Of a stretch of DNA of 5,824 nt, positions 5,677 to 5,824 are shown piece by piece. How positions within the stretch are numbered: position 1 is the first letter of the stretch; every line of letters starts with the position of its first letter. Below the pieces are notes generated by a model. That model did no database searches and was not told the origin of the DNA. It saw only the letters and a program-made list of their open reading frames with translations. Source of the stretch: Pseudomonadota bacterium (GTDB lineage Bacteria; Pseudomonadota; Gammaproteobacteria; Burkholderiales; Thiobacillaceae); contig JAJYXA010000343.1 of NCBI GenBank assembly GCA_021791235.1, forward strand, positions 1 through 5,824, written 5' to 3'. Both the position numbers and the translations under genes were made by a program.

Positions 5677-5705
5677 ATAGCACGAAATAGACATGTCCAT
5701 GTTAA
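5677..5705 (-). promoter_or_regulatory. Weak candidate promoter for the small protein gene
   Basis: On the minus strand TTAACA (5700-5705) matches five of six -35 positions, and 17 bp later comes TGCTAT (5677-5682), a poor -10. Transcription from here would include the leader hairpin at 5618-5639. The region to its right carries ACATGT, AAGCTT and the 10-bp palindrome GGAATATTCC (5712-5721). This cluster of palindromes lies in the 150-bp gap shared with the divergent gene and might be operator sites. Confidence 0.3.
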
Positions 5706-5744
5706 GCTTGTGGAATATTCCGCCGCACTCTCTGGAGCCGGGCT

Positions 5745-5824
5745 TTGAAACCGAGCATTCTGCGCAACTTGTTGTTTTCGTATTTGGCTTTCGGTTTGAC
5801 CGTGGCCTTGATTTTCCCCTTCTA
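5745..5824 (+). CDS. N-terminus of a membrane protein, probably a chemoreceptor-like sensor (partial)
   Basis: A TTG at 5745 with GGAG (5734-5737) seven nt upstream opens a frame that stays open to the window edge (26 codons). It reads MKPSILRNLL followed by a hydrophobic run FSYLAFGLTVALIFPFY, a short positively charged start leading straight into a first transmembrane helix. The S-Y-L-A-F-G-L...I-F-P-F-Y pattern resembles N-termini of methyl-accepting chemotaxis proteins and related HAMP-containing sensors that I remember, but the catalytic or signalling part lies outside the window, so a kinase or diguanylate cyclase is also possible. It is divergent from the small gene. The frame is too short for usual ORF cutoffs and uses a non-ATG start, so it is easy to miss. 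Confidence 0.65.
   Translation, partial: MKPSILRNLLFSYLAFGLTVALIFPF

Noticed and set aside
5259..5690. Plus-strand open frame of 143 codons over the hairpin and small gene
   Set aside because: It is arginine-rich, crosses the hairpin and lies antisense to a small gene with a much better ribosome binding site.

Overview
The window is GC-rich chromosomal DNA from a flagellated, signalling-rich proteobacterium. A betaproteobacterium (Rhodocyclales- or Neisseriales-like) is my best guess, based on codon use and protein style; no marker gene fixes the taxon. I see no tRNA, rRNA, insertion sequence, integrase or CRISPR array.

Layout: (1) 35-448, minus strand, a small exported protein of unknown function with a proline/alanine/lysine-rich tail. 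(2) 449-721, a divergent intergenic region. (3) 722-2677, plus strand, a membrane sensor histidine kinase with six predicted helices, one PAS domain and a complete HisKA/HATPase core. (4) 2776-4317, plus strand, a response regulator: an intact receiver domain, a helical region containing a 28-residue tandem duplication, a stub resembling the start of DUF3369, a disordered linker, and then a complete YcgR-type flagellar brake (YcgR-N plus PilZ with both c-di-GMP motifs). (5) 4492-5541, plus strand, an exported family-3 solute-binding (Venus-flytrap) domain. It resembles the sensory heads of kinases and diguanylate cyclases but has lost any output module, and its reading frame probably runs past its natural end. 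(6) A strong GC hairpin at 5328-5373, then a convergent 70-residue protein gene on the minus strand (5382-5594). (7) The first 26 codons of a TTG-initiated membrane protein, probably a chemoreceptor-like sensor, running off the right edge.

The central story is a kinase/regulator pair whose regulator carries the flagellar brake in the same polypeptide. In typical enterobacteria YcgR is a free c-di-GMP receptor that slows the flagellar motor. Here phosphorylation of a receiver, c-di-GMP binding and motor braking could be combined in one protein. The neighbouring flytrap protein could be a periplasmic ligand sensor for the kinase, and the start of a possible chemoreceptor fits a motility-control neighbourhood. 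Those functional links are inference; the domain architecture is read directly from the translated sequence.
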